Shown here piece by piece: positions 48,001 to 60,000 of a stretch of DNA of 64,000 bases. The stretch comes from Ricordea florida (lineage: Eukaryota > Cnidaria > Anthozoa > Corallimorpharia > Ricordeidae). Made by a program: the position numbers and the translations under genes. The DNA lies in contig OX453275.1 in assembly GCA_949710005.1 (NCBI GenBank), positions 5,240,969 to 5,304,968 of the forward strand. The letters run 5' to 3'. Position 1 is the stretch's first letter. Every line of letters starts with the position of its first letter. The notes under the pieces are model-generated. The model searched no databases. It saw only the letters and a program-made list of their open reading frames with translations, and was not told where the DNA came from.

Positions 48001-51000
48001 TTGATGCTAACAAGAAACCTGGACACATATCAGCCTTGTCTCAAAGAAGATCTCTAAATCTGTAGGAAATTTTGTGAGAGCTCATTTTTGTCTAGCATCC
48101 AAGTTATGTATATGTTGTAGTTCAATTTTTTTCTGTGGTTTAATTGTGTCCAAACCAGTTCAATTTTTTTGAACCAGTCCATTTTTTTCAAACCAGTTTT
48201 TTTAACACCTGTCTGAAAAGGGATTTATTATCTTTTGGGGTGAGGTAAAAAAATAGGGGCATGGCATTTTAGGGGGGTGAAAAGAATTAATAATTATAAA
48301 AGTTTAAGTTATTACTAAATTATGACTGTCACTCCCCTCCCTTAACTTTTCATCTGTTCTCTTGTCTCTCCACCCACCACTTTGCATGTACAACTCTTAC
48401 ACACTCACTACCCCTACTAAGTCATGTACACAATATTCTTTTATCACTTATTTTTCTTATACATATTGCGACTCGAACCCACAACCTTCAGACTTGTAAT
48501 CCTCTCTCATCACCATTGAGCCACACAAGAACTTGATGCAAATTGGTTTCATAATCTTGTTTATAAAACAACTCATTAGTCCCAGGCCCCCTTTCTCTCT
48601 CAGCCAATTTGATTAAATATTCAAATAGAGTAGCGCATGCGTACTTAATACAAATTGAGACTTCGGAAAACATGACTGAAGTCTCCACCGAACCATGCGT
48701 TGCAAAGGGAATATTTTACCAACACTTGGATGCATTAAAAAGCAAACAAGTTAAAAAGGAATCGCAGATAACGCTCTTTATTGAGGATGCATTTTACGAT
48801 AAAGCAAAAGCTTTCCTAAAATACCAAACTGAGAAGAAACTCGGAATCGAGTCGCAAGAAGTGACGACGTCAAAGTGGGAAACCTCGACAATTATTAGAA
48901 AAAAAATGGGCTTACTCAGATGGCTCAATAATAACTACAAACAAGAGAAAGGTGGTACCTAAAAGGGACCTTTATGAAGTGCTATCTCTCGCTCACAGTC
49001 GCACTGCTCATCGTGGGCGACAAATTACTTCCAAATGGATAAACAATGACTATTCCGAAGTCAACATTAAAGTGATAGCCATATTTGTTGGCCTTTGTCC
49101 AATTCACGTGGAACAGCAGTCAATTACGAGTCGTGTTAAGCTTGTTACTAAACCTATCCAATCTCCGAAATTTCTTTCTCTACTCGAGATGGATCTAATG
49201 GACTTCCGTAACTGTGCTTGTGATTGTACCCATAAACACACCTGGGTAATGAACTTTACGGATCACCATACAAAGTATGTTCACGTTTCTGCTCTAACAG
49301 ATATATCTGCGGATGAGGTACTGAAAGCATTCACATACTACTGCTTCACATATGGCTTTCCGAAAAAAATCCTAACAGACAACGGAAGAGAATTTGCAAA
49401 CAAAAAGATAAAAGCATTTTGTCAAGAAAACGGCATTCAACTTGCTCATGGTTCTCCGCGAACTCCTACAACTCAAGGTTTGGTCGAAAGATCAAATCGA
49501 TCATGGAAAGAAGACACAAGAGCCTTAATAATGAGCACCTCTTCCAGAAATCGAAAGAAATGGTGTGAAAAAGTACAAGAAGCGGCTTACACTAGAAACA
49601 TAAGCTACCATAGAGCAATCAAAATGAGTCCATACGAAGCTGTGTATGGCATGAAGCCCAACAGAGAAGTCTTTCATTCTGCTAACTCTGGGAATGATAA
49701 AGAGGTTTATGATGAAACAAATCCAGAACAGCATGAAGATTTACAGGATGAAGTTGAAGAGGAACCACCCAAAAAGCGACAAGAAATAATGGAAGATCAA
49801 GAAAAGTACAATAAAGAAATGATCAAGCAAACAGAGAAAAAAAATGAAGCTAGAAAAAAAAATTTCAAGTAGGAGATATGGTCTCCATTAAAATTGATCG
49901 TGTGGACAAGACATCACCTCTTCATTCAAACCTTCTTTTAGGAAAAATTGAAGAAATTGTTAACACTTATGCACGTGTTGTGACCAAATTTGGTAGAGTA
50001 AACACATTGATTTCACCCATCCGTTTGTATCCGTGCACAGTTACATCTCAGAACATTGAACTCGATTACACAACTGAGCTATCATTTTCTGCAGCATGTA
50101 AGAAAGCTATATAGTTTAATGAAATGTTTTGAAATTTAACATATATGTGAGGATTTCTCCTTTTTTGGCAGAATGTAATTTCATGAAATAAAGACGAACT
50201 GTACAATGCCACAATCTATCTTGTTCCTAACCCTTACCCCTTAACCCTAACCCTAACCATTCATAACTTTAGCTGTTAACCCCAATCATTATAATAAGCC
50301 CTTAATTAATAAGAGTAAAAAATAATATTTGTATATCACCCCATGTAACAATTCTCATGACTGAAATATAGAACACAGAATGTAGAAAAACTTTCAAAAA
50401 ATTACCCATTAAAAAAAAGAAACTAGTTTAAAATAATCAAACCAGTTTAAGAATTTTAAACTGGTTCAAAAAAATTTCGAGCCAGAAAAAAATTGAACTA
50501 CAACATATACAACTTAAGCAGCTGTGAAATAAAAGCCTAAAAAAAAAAACTCAGGCAGAACAGGATTCGAACCCATGACCTCTGCCATACCGGAGCAGTG
50601 CTCTACCAGCTGAGCTATCAAGCCAGCTGGGAGCTGGTCTTGTTGCGAGTTCGTAATATACCCGTTGATGGAGAAGAATGATTCAAATGAATATATGAAA
50701 GACCATATATTTGAACTGCGGAGTAATATGTAGTGACATTAATTGATCATCGTAGTTATGTACACAACTTAAGCAGCTGTGAAATTAAAGCCTGAAAAAA
50801 AAACCAAAAAACTCAGGCTTGAACGGGATTCGAACCCATGACCTCTGCGATACCGGAGCAGTACTCTACAAACTGAGCTATCAACTATAACTGATTAAGT
50901 TGTATACATAACTGCGATGATCAATTAATGTCACTACATATTACTCTGCAGTTCAAATATATGGTCTTTCATATATTCATTTGCATCATCCAAAACTTTG

Positions 51001-54000
51001 CTGTCCTTGTACTATTCTCTTGCGTATCCTTTAACCTAAGTTATTATAATGTATACAGCTGTACTGCCTGGTCTTTCACTTACTGTTATTTCTGTTTGTA
51101 GATTTCTTTTTTCAGTAATTCTCTGCATTTGCACTCCCTTCACCAAGCCCTGTTCTTTAATTGATAAGGTATAGTTTTAGGAAGTCTATTCATATAAGCT
51201 TATAGCTATAATTCATTAGACCTTCGTGTCACATTTATTTATATCTAACTGTTAAGATCAAGCTGATAATGTTTTAATCTGTTTATGATTGACTTAAACA
51301 AACTACATGTAAATAAACAAGAAATAAAAAATATTTTTGAATAACCAAATTATGAACAAAAATGTAATAAAATTTGACATTATTTGGTGTTTGTGTTTGC
51401 AGGAGCTGTTAGATGAACTCTCTCAATCTCAGGCAAGTGTGAATACTTCTTTATAGTGGCTGTATGAGTAAAATATAAATAATTACTAGTCTAAACAAAA
51501 GCCATGAACAAAAACTCGTCATATATGCTTTGTTTATTTACCAAAAGTGACTTTTTGCTGATTTTAAAGTGCTTTTGTGAAGATGCATATTCTTCTGTAT
51601 GTGGTGTCTATCTTTTAATGTGTTAGACTAGTTAAATAAGCTGCTGTACATGTCTTAGATCAATCAATTAAGGGGTTTTTTTTTTCATGGTTTATTATTA
51701 ACCTGTTACAGTCAATGCATGACTGGATTAAAAGTTGTCCTCAGGGTGAGATCGTAAATTGATTGTAAAGTCACCTCTGATAGCTGCACCATCAGTCCAT
51801 GCGTACATGATCTCACCTAACCACCCATCCCATGCATCAGAGTGAATGAATTGCAAACTGTCATTGTGACTCGAGTTAATAACATTCTGGAAGACTGTGT
51901 TGGAATTATTATGATAACTTATGCAGTTCTGTCTTCAGTTTACAATATTTCACTTTCTTATTGGCTCCTGCTTTATTTTGAAATTAATCACATGTTTTCA
52001 ATTCTGCCCTGTTTTTATGTGACTCTGGTTGAAAAAATTAAGAGTTCTGAGAGTGCCGAAAGTGTGCACATTTTCCATTTTAAGGAGATAGTTTTTAACC
52101 CTTTAAGCCCCAAGGGGTCTCCCTGTGACAAATAAAATCGTCTGGCGTTAGCCAGAGTAAAATCTGTAGGTAAAGACACTATTGGGGCTTAAAGGGTTAA
52201 CAGACTCCCCTTCTTTATATAACATCTGTAATGTTTATACTACTTTTTGTGCATTAATTGACAGTGTATGGTGATATTGTAAGTGTGCATTTTAATGTTA
52301 TGTATTTGCTCTTTCAGCTAACAAAAAGCATTTCATACTTCATTGATTTTGACAAAAGCAAAGGAAACTACATAGCTGATGCTGATGGCAACATCCTGTT
52401 AGATGTATTTCAGCAGATTGCTTCCGTACCTTTAGGTTTGTGGATTGAATTGCAGTTTTTCATAAGCATCAGAAAATTTATTGTTTGATGTTGCAAGATC
52501 AATGATAACCCATGAAAACTACAAAGTACAAGACCGCCGTTTACGGGGTGGCCATGTTAACAGTCAGGGACCCCTACCCAGGGTCCCTTAGTTCTAAATG
52601 TTACAACATTCTAATCTGTAGAATTTGAATCAACAAACTTAAACAATTGATGTATGAAGGAGATTGGCATTGATGGTTTTTATTTACTGGTATATTTGAC
52701 AATTGATGTTCTCTAGATTGAGGTAAATAGTGGCAGAATAAAGACCAAGCTGTAAAACAGTGAGGTAAATAGTTCTAAATTAAGCCACTATTCACTGACA
52801 TTGAAGAAAATAGTTGTTTTACATGACTTGTAGTGTTTATGCATTGGTACATGATATCTTTGAAGCAACCTTGAAACTATCTAGAAACAACTGTGAAGTG
52901 AGAATTGATGCTGGTCATTGTTTTTCTGTAACCAAAACTCACTTGCGCAAGGATTTCCCAGAATCCCTGGCACTATTCACCTTGTAGGAGGAGAATGATG
53001 TTGAATATCCTGAGCCAATCAGATTGCTCAGAATAATAAGGTTGCTTTGATGGTATATACTGGTTGTAAATTTTTATATTTGGAAGTTTATCAATTAGTG
53101 AGTTGTTAAATCAAAACCAAAGGAGCTGCTTTTAATCAATCAGAAACATAGCACGCCATATTCCAATAAACCGATCGATCAGAACTCAACAAACACAAGA
53201 CATTAATTTGCTTTAAATTTACAGTTATACATTTGTTTTATTTTGACAGGTTATAATCACCCTGCTTTATTGAGAGCTTCACAGGATCCAAAGAATGTGG
53301 TCAGTTGATCAAACAAGTTCCACATTGAGGGCGTTGTAAAATTTCTGATATCCCTGCAGCCTGACAGAATTATCTGTCTCTACTTCAACTTCCCGTACAG
53401 CTATTTGCATAACTGTTTGGTGAGGTAGATTGTCCTAGTGTATAAGTAGTTCTGGAAAGAACTGTTGTTGACAATGTTGATGGATGTTTCAACAACCTGA
53501 GCAGAAGTCATCATCAGAGTCAAGTGATTTGTCTGTCATTATCTGTCTCTTTTAAACAACTACTGAGACTCCTGGATTCAAACCAATTACAGCTTTATTT
53601 GTATAACTATTTATATTAAAAATATTTAAAATAGTATTTGATATGACAGGATTTTAGTTTGGACTAATGAGATAATGACAGAAGAAAAAAGAATCAGCTC
53701 AGTGAGTGGAATGTCGTGTTTCAGCTAATACATACCTGAGCTGGTAAATCTGATACATTCAGTCTGGGAAAAATGGTTGAATAATTAATATGACTTAACT
53801 TTAGTACAGTTGTATCAGTGGTCAACATGTGCTGCTGATTTGGTTTCATATGACAAGTCACTGATTCTCTTATCAAGTTAGCAGTCTTCCTTCTTGCGTC
53901 TGTTTTCAATTTTGGGTGATGTGCAACAAGCACCTTCCAAATGAGTTACCTTAATTACCATGTTAATTAATAGATTATATTACTGATTTGCTATAAACAA

Positions 54001-57000
54001 TATACTGTTTCTCTTTTTATTGCTCTTTGTTTGCAGTCATATTTTGCGAATCGTGTAGCACTGGGCGTATTTCCTCCCATGACATTTCCTCAGGATCTTA
54101 AAGACTCACTGCTCTCTGTACGTAGCGCCAGCAATATTGAATTATCAATATCATATTATTTAACAATTATTTGCTGAAGGCGAAGTGATTCTCGGTGAAT
54201 ATTCACCGAGAATCACTGAGCCTGAGGCGAATAATTGTTTTAGTATAAATACACAGGTGATTATATCAAAAAAGAAAAGAAAAGCATTTTGCAACACGAA
54301 AAAATTTTATTTCATCAAAGCGTGCGAACGACTGGCAGCCATTTTGTTTGTCGAGGTGATTATCGGCTGATAATCCGAGATAGCGAACCAATCAGAGCGC
54401 GCGATTTTGTATAATCACCTGAGTATTTATACTAATGTTTTTTATAAATAGAAGCATTGGTAATCATTTCAGTCCTAGCTATAATAAGCTACATGCAAAA
54501 TCTTTGCACAGCCTTGAAACTATCTAGAAACAGCTGTAAAGTGAGAATTGATGCTGGTCAAAGTGGCTCTATTATTGAGCAAACAAGTGATCCAGCAACA
54601 AAGTCTCCCAAGTAACACTCAATACAAAAGAAATTACATAGCTGCTAAAGGAACTAGCTGGTGCTGTGTTTGTAGTAAATTTAAAATTCCAAATTTTTGA
54701 CAGCCTATTTTTTGTCTACAACACTCCATTTAGTTGAAGATCTTGGAAATGAAATCAGGTGGCAGGAACTTTCTTTAGCTTAGGCCAATTTGTGATCTGT
54801 GAATGGAATGTTAGACCAGCCATTGGGAAACTGGAATGTTATATCTGTTATGGTTGGTTGTTCCTTTAAGACTTAACAATGCCTGCTTCCATGCCATCTT
54901 TTATATGTATGGGCAGGGGGAGTAAAAAGGATTTTTCAAAGGGGGATTACACTGTATCACAACCAGGCTACTTACAATGTAGTAGATTGTCATGTTCACA
55001 TCCAAGCTATGCCAGTTTAATTGCTAAGCATTGTCTTGAAAAAGAAATTGCCAGACAAAGCATGACTGGGGTTAGGGGGGTGGGGAGGGACACAAGCACC
55101 CCAGAACCTCCCCTTGACTACCCCCCTAATGGAAGCAACACAATCCCTGGTATTGTGTTGGACATTGCTTGCATACTGCTCCACATTTGGGAGATTATTC
55201 CATGGTAATGTGTAGAAATGACAGCGGTAAAGAGAGATGTATTCTGGTATGCGGTTCTGGATTGAGAGCAACGATTATTTCTTTAAAACAGGTAGCACCG
55301 CCAGGACTCTCTGATGTCACAACAATGGCATGTGGGACTTGTTCAGTAGAGAATGCATTTAAATTGGTTTTTATAGATCACATGGTAAGTGTACATTTGA
55401 ACTGATCTGGAAGGATATTAATTGACACAGTTTACTGTGTCCACCAATGCATTGAGCTTTACAAGTTTGATTTGGCTTGATTTCAGTTGAAACAGAAGCT
55501 GACTCATTAACTTAACCACTGGCATGTGCTTATCACCTTTCAAACAACCATTCCTTGTAAATCAATGTTTCACTGCACATGTTGTATCCTTTATCCTGTT
55601 TCTTTCCACCCAGCACTGAATTTTTGTAATGCTTTTAGCACTGTTGCAAGAAAGTACACTATTTGACTCTGAATGCGTAATCCTAATTTGAATTTACACT
55701 AGTCTTCACGCAGCCCTCGCCAGATGATTCTTTAACCAATTAGCACTTGTCTAAAGTTAAAGTAACCAGCTCTCAGCAATTAATCAGTTCTGGATTGATC
55801 TCATGTCCTCTTTCAGACAACCCCGTCAGCAGATCAGATGTGTAAGCCATGCATTGCTTCCTTAGACAAGAAATTGTTTGTCGCCTCTCTGCCCAACTAG
55901 GACTGAATCTTAAGCCAATTAGCTCAAGTCTAAAGTGAAACATTGACTTGCCCTCAACACTTAATCCTGAATTGAGCTCATATATGTATCAGCTATCTAA
56001 CAACCGTCCAGCAGATCACTGCTTTAAACGATGTGCTTTTCCTTTTGGCAACAGTCTTTTTTATCTTCCCCTCACTCTCTGACCCCCTGCAGGACTAAAT
56101 CATGAGCCAACTAGCACTAGTCAAAGGTTAAAGTAAACGTTAAACTTGCTTTCAATACTTAATCCTGCATTGAGCGCATATCAGTTTGTAAACAACCCTG
56201 CTTAGGAAATCAGTGGTTCACCCCGCGTGTTCTTTGCTTAGACAAGAAACTGTTTTATCCCCTTCTCTCCATCCAGGACTAAGTCTTGAACCAATTAGTA
56301 TTAGTCAGAGGTTAAACAGTTATTTTCTCTGACCACTTAATCCTGGATTAGCTCTTACTAGCTGTCCAACAACCATTGAAGGAACGGTCAGAATACGTTA
56401 GAGAAGGTACTTTTAAGTACCAATACTCGCAGCGTTAACGACAAACTGATAGAGTTGATTGCCGCCAGAATCTTAAAATTTTTTTTTTGTTTTGTGTTCA
56501 GTCTAAGCAGCGAGGTGATGCAGATCCTACATTGGAAGATTTGGATACCTGTATGAAAAATCAAGTAAGGCATAGCCGGAATATTTGTTTTGTTGAACTC
56601 TGTAGTTTATGTTTAGTTTGGATACCAGAATTAATCTTCAATCCAGTGATTCGGTTCAACATCGCTACTCTAGGTGATTGGTTTATAAATCTCGCGGCAA
56701 TTTCTTAACCAATCATGAAAAACTAAAACCATTCACAACGAAGTCGCACGGATTTTCCCGCCCTCGCTGCTGACAACATGCATTCACTTTGACTTGTGAT
56801 TGGTTCATCGGGCTTTGTGATTCTGTTTTGATTGGTCAAAGGATTTGGTTTTGTTTTGGTTTTGTTTTGGTTTAACGACAATTAATTGAAAACCGCTGTG
56901 TTTTTGTTGATCTTTTAGGCACCTGGCACACCTCCCCTGGTGATATTAGGATTTGAGAAAGGGTTCCACGGTCGAACTCTTGGTAGGTTTGTTGTGTTAT

Positions 57001-60000
57001 AAACTACTGTCATAGGAAATGTGCGGGCTGTGCTATTGTAAGCTGGTTGAATTTTAAGGAACTGAACGTTATTCTATTTTTTAGGTGCTCTATCCGTAAC
57101 TCGTTCCAAGGCCATTGCCAGGGTGGACATTCCTGTCCTTGACTGGCCGAAGGCTCCTTTTCCATACCTGAAATATCCCTTGGACAAATACGAGAGAGAA
57201 AATAGAGCAGAGGAGGAGAGATGCCTTGAACTGGTAAGCTCATGCGGACTCGAATGTTGGCTGCTCGATTTCACACTGTAAACCAAACAGTACCACTGTA
57301 CACTACTGTTCAGTAGCTTTCTAAAGAATAGTCACACTGCATGGTTTGATTCAAAAATGAACAAAATTGGTACCACACTGTTAAGTAAAACAAGCAGCAC
57401 CACAGTACAGTATTGTTCAGTAGCTTTCCAAAGAATTGTCACTCTACATGGTTTGATGCAAAGATGAAAAAGTTAGAACCACACTGCATAATAAAAGAAC
57501 TGTTCAGTAGCGTGAAGTAGTGATCGCATCATTTGGATTCATACATAGATAAACGCACTGTGGTAGGGAAAAAAGTACAATGTATGACTCAAAGGTAAGA
57601 ATATCGTACTTTTATCTGTGTCCATAGGCTCGTCAAGCGATCATTGATAGTAACAACGCTGACAGACCAGTGGCTGGAATTATTGTGGAGCCTGTTCAAG
57701 CAGAGGGAGGCAAGTTATGGGGCGGGGGTAACAATACTCCACTGTCTCTCCCCACCCAGCTGTATAAATTGGTACGGGTGATATAATACTGGTAACTCCC
57801 CAGCTAGGGGAGGGGATGGGGGCATGCTACATAAACCGGGATAAGGGACGGACCATTAGAAAAGTGATGGGGGGGGGGGGGTGGGGAATTTTCAGCTTGC
57901 ACGAATTTTTTTTTCGCTCACTGCTTGTGCAGGAATTTTTTTTTCAGGTGAACCCCTCTGCACGAATTTTTTTTACTACGTGTGAAAAAGTCACAATTGG
58001 ACCTTCCTTCTGCATGAATTTTTTTTACCTTCTTCTTTGCATGAATTTTTTTTCTTGGCATTTTTCCTTGCATGATTTTGTTTTTTTTTTTCCCCACCCC
58101 CCCCCCCCCCATCACTTTTCTAATGGTCCGTCCCTAAGTTCCGGTCGTTTGTGCTTTAAGCCTCATGTGCGCCTTTACCTACCTCCCTTACCAATAATAT
58201 GGAATGACCTAGAGTAATAATATTAAGATCTTATTTCTCGCAGGAGATAACCATGCAAGTGTCGAGTTCTTCCGATCGCTTCAAAAGCTAAGCAAGGAGG
58301 TAAGTTTGTAGTCATTTAAAAATTTTAGACTTCTAGACAATGTTGATTTTTATTTTATTGTTGAAAAAATGTATGAAATGAGATAGAGAGGTTTTCAGAC
58401 AAGTAACGGATTCTGTTATCCCATAATAGGCAAATTATCAAGTCCTTGGTTTGAATTATTTCGTTGAGCACTTTTTTCCACAGTTTTTTTTCACTCACGT
58501 CACTTATTTAATTTCACAGTTTGATGCAAAACTTATTGTCGACGAGGTTCAAACTGGATGCGGTAGCACTGGCAAGTTTTGGTTGGTATTCACTTGCAGC
58601 TATTTTCCATTTGCTGTTCATGCATTTAGGGAAATTAGGGCTTAGAATGCAATGAGCACATACCTATGTCTAATTAACAAATCGAATGTGGTTTAGCGTT
58701 GCCTGTACTATTATTGATAACGACGAGTATGTGTCATCACAGTGGTCAACAATTTTTTGACCATTGACGATTTGCTTTTTTTTATCACAATATCGACGTC
58801 GAAGATAATGTTTTTTTTCAGAGCGTGGCCAAGATCGTGGCAGAAAGAAAAAGCAAGCGTTGTCTATAACTTTCTCGCAATCGGATTGGTTTTTTCCCCA
58901 AATTTAGCGTTTCTGATTGGCTATTGCATTGCGTAACACATTGACGCGAGCACCGTTGTCTGGACTCTTATCTACAACGGTAAATTAGCCAATCAGATTC
59001 CGAGATTAGTAGCAGTTGTGGTAAAATCTGAAGTTGTTAGGTATTAAGAAACCATACCGTACAACATAACGTATTTGTCAAGAGATACTGGATAGAAGGT
59101 TGTATTAAACGCACCAGCAATATAACTTCAAGATCAACGTAAATTTATTCTTCAGGACATAACTTAATTACTGGTGGTTTCTAGAACGTAAATAAAGAAA
59201 AACATTACACTAAGAACAGAAATAACAGCATACAACAAGGGAAATACGAGAAGTCAAACGAGGAAAACGACATGTACCTGACGATTTGGACACGCGGCGA
59301 AGCGAAGGACGACATAAACGAACGTAGCTTCTTAGACATAAACTGATCTTTCCGTGAAGAAGCAATATGCATAAAACCCGCGAAAAGCGACACTATATAC
59401 ACGGTGGACTAGGCCGAGTGTTACGTAATCGCGGTTGACTTGGACCTAGGGATTGGTTTTTAAACTCGTTAATAATGCAAAAAGAAAGATAAAGGAAGTC
59501 AGTCACCGTGACGTGTTTGGATATCAGGCTCCTTTTGCATCGTTAATTTCTCGTGGTAAATAATGACGTTTAAGCTTTATTATCACTCGATACATGTTTT
59601 TCATCACATATCAAACACTTCCAATTTCACAAAAAGACTCCGCTGCACGTCGTACTTTCAGCTCCATACTCAGTGCTTGATCTGTCAGTGATGCATCACT
59701 TTATTTCGTGTTTGATCTGTTACACGAAATACGAGCAACCTTCTATGGATTATATTTTGTGCGTGTTATATAAAGTATGCTAGATCGGTGCATGGCGATA
59801 CTTAATGTTAGCTTGTGTCGTTTAGGGCCCATGAACACTGGGGGCTGGAAGAACCACCCGATGTCGTAACATTCTCAAAGAAGATGTTGATTGGTGGATT
59901 CTATCACAAACCAGAACTACGTGTCCAGCAGGTAACTATAGCAACATGAAATAAAGAGATTTTGACTTAACGTATTAACTTATTTAATGTGTTAAAGTGC

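Larger units (their letters stand above)
48113..50505 (+). mobile_element. Ginger-type DNA transposon
   Basis: 2393 bp. Terminal inverted repeats start TGTTGTAGTTCAATTTTTTT at both ends (TGT...ACA termini as in Ginger elements), with a 4-bp target duplication TATA (48109-48112 and 50506-50509). Subterminal copies of AAACCAGTT / AACTGGTT occur several times at each end (48157-48200, 50424-50468). It encodes a retrovirus-like integrase serving as transposase. It interrupts a SINE whose uninterrupted relative is at about 50753-50782. ABAT intron 2, same strand as the host gene. Confidence 0.85.

Noticed and set aside
50551-50632. Possible tRNA gene
   Set aside because: A and B boxes are present but the acceptor stem does not pair and a SINE body follows; the same holds for the heads at 13900, 26700, 44760, 48480, 50811 and 63920.
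57918-58115. Lysine-rich frames with repeated KKIHAKKK
   Set aside because: They come from the oligo-T repeat units of the GGGACGGACC MITE (also at 36522-36770).
59034-59640. Possible solo LTR starting TGTTAGG
   Set aside because: No paired terminus, target duplication or second copy could be found.
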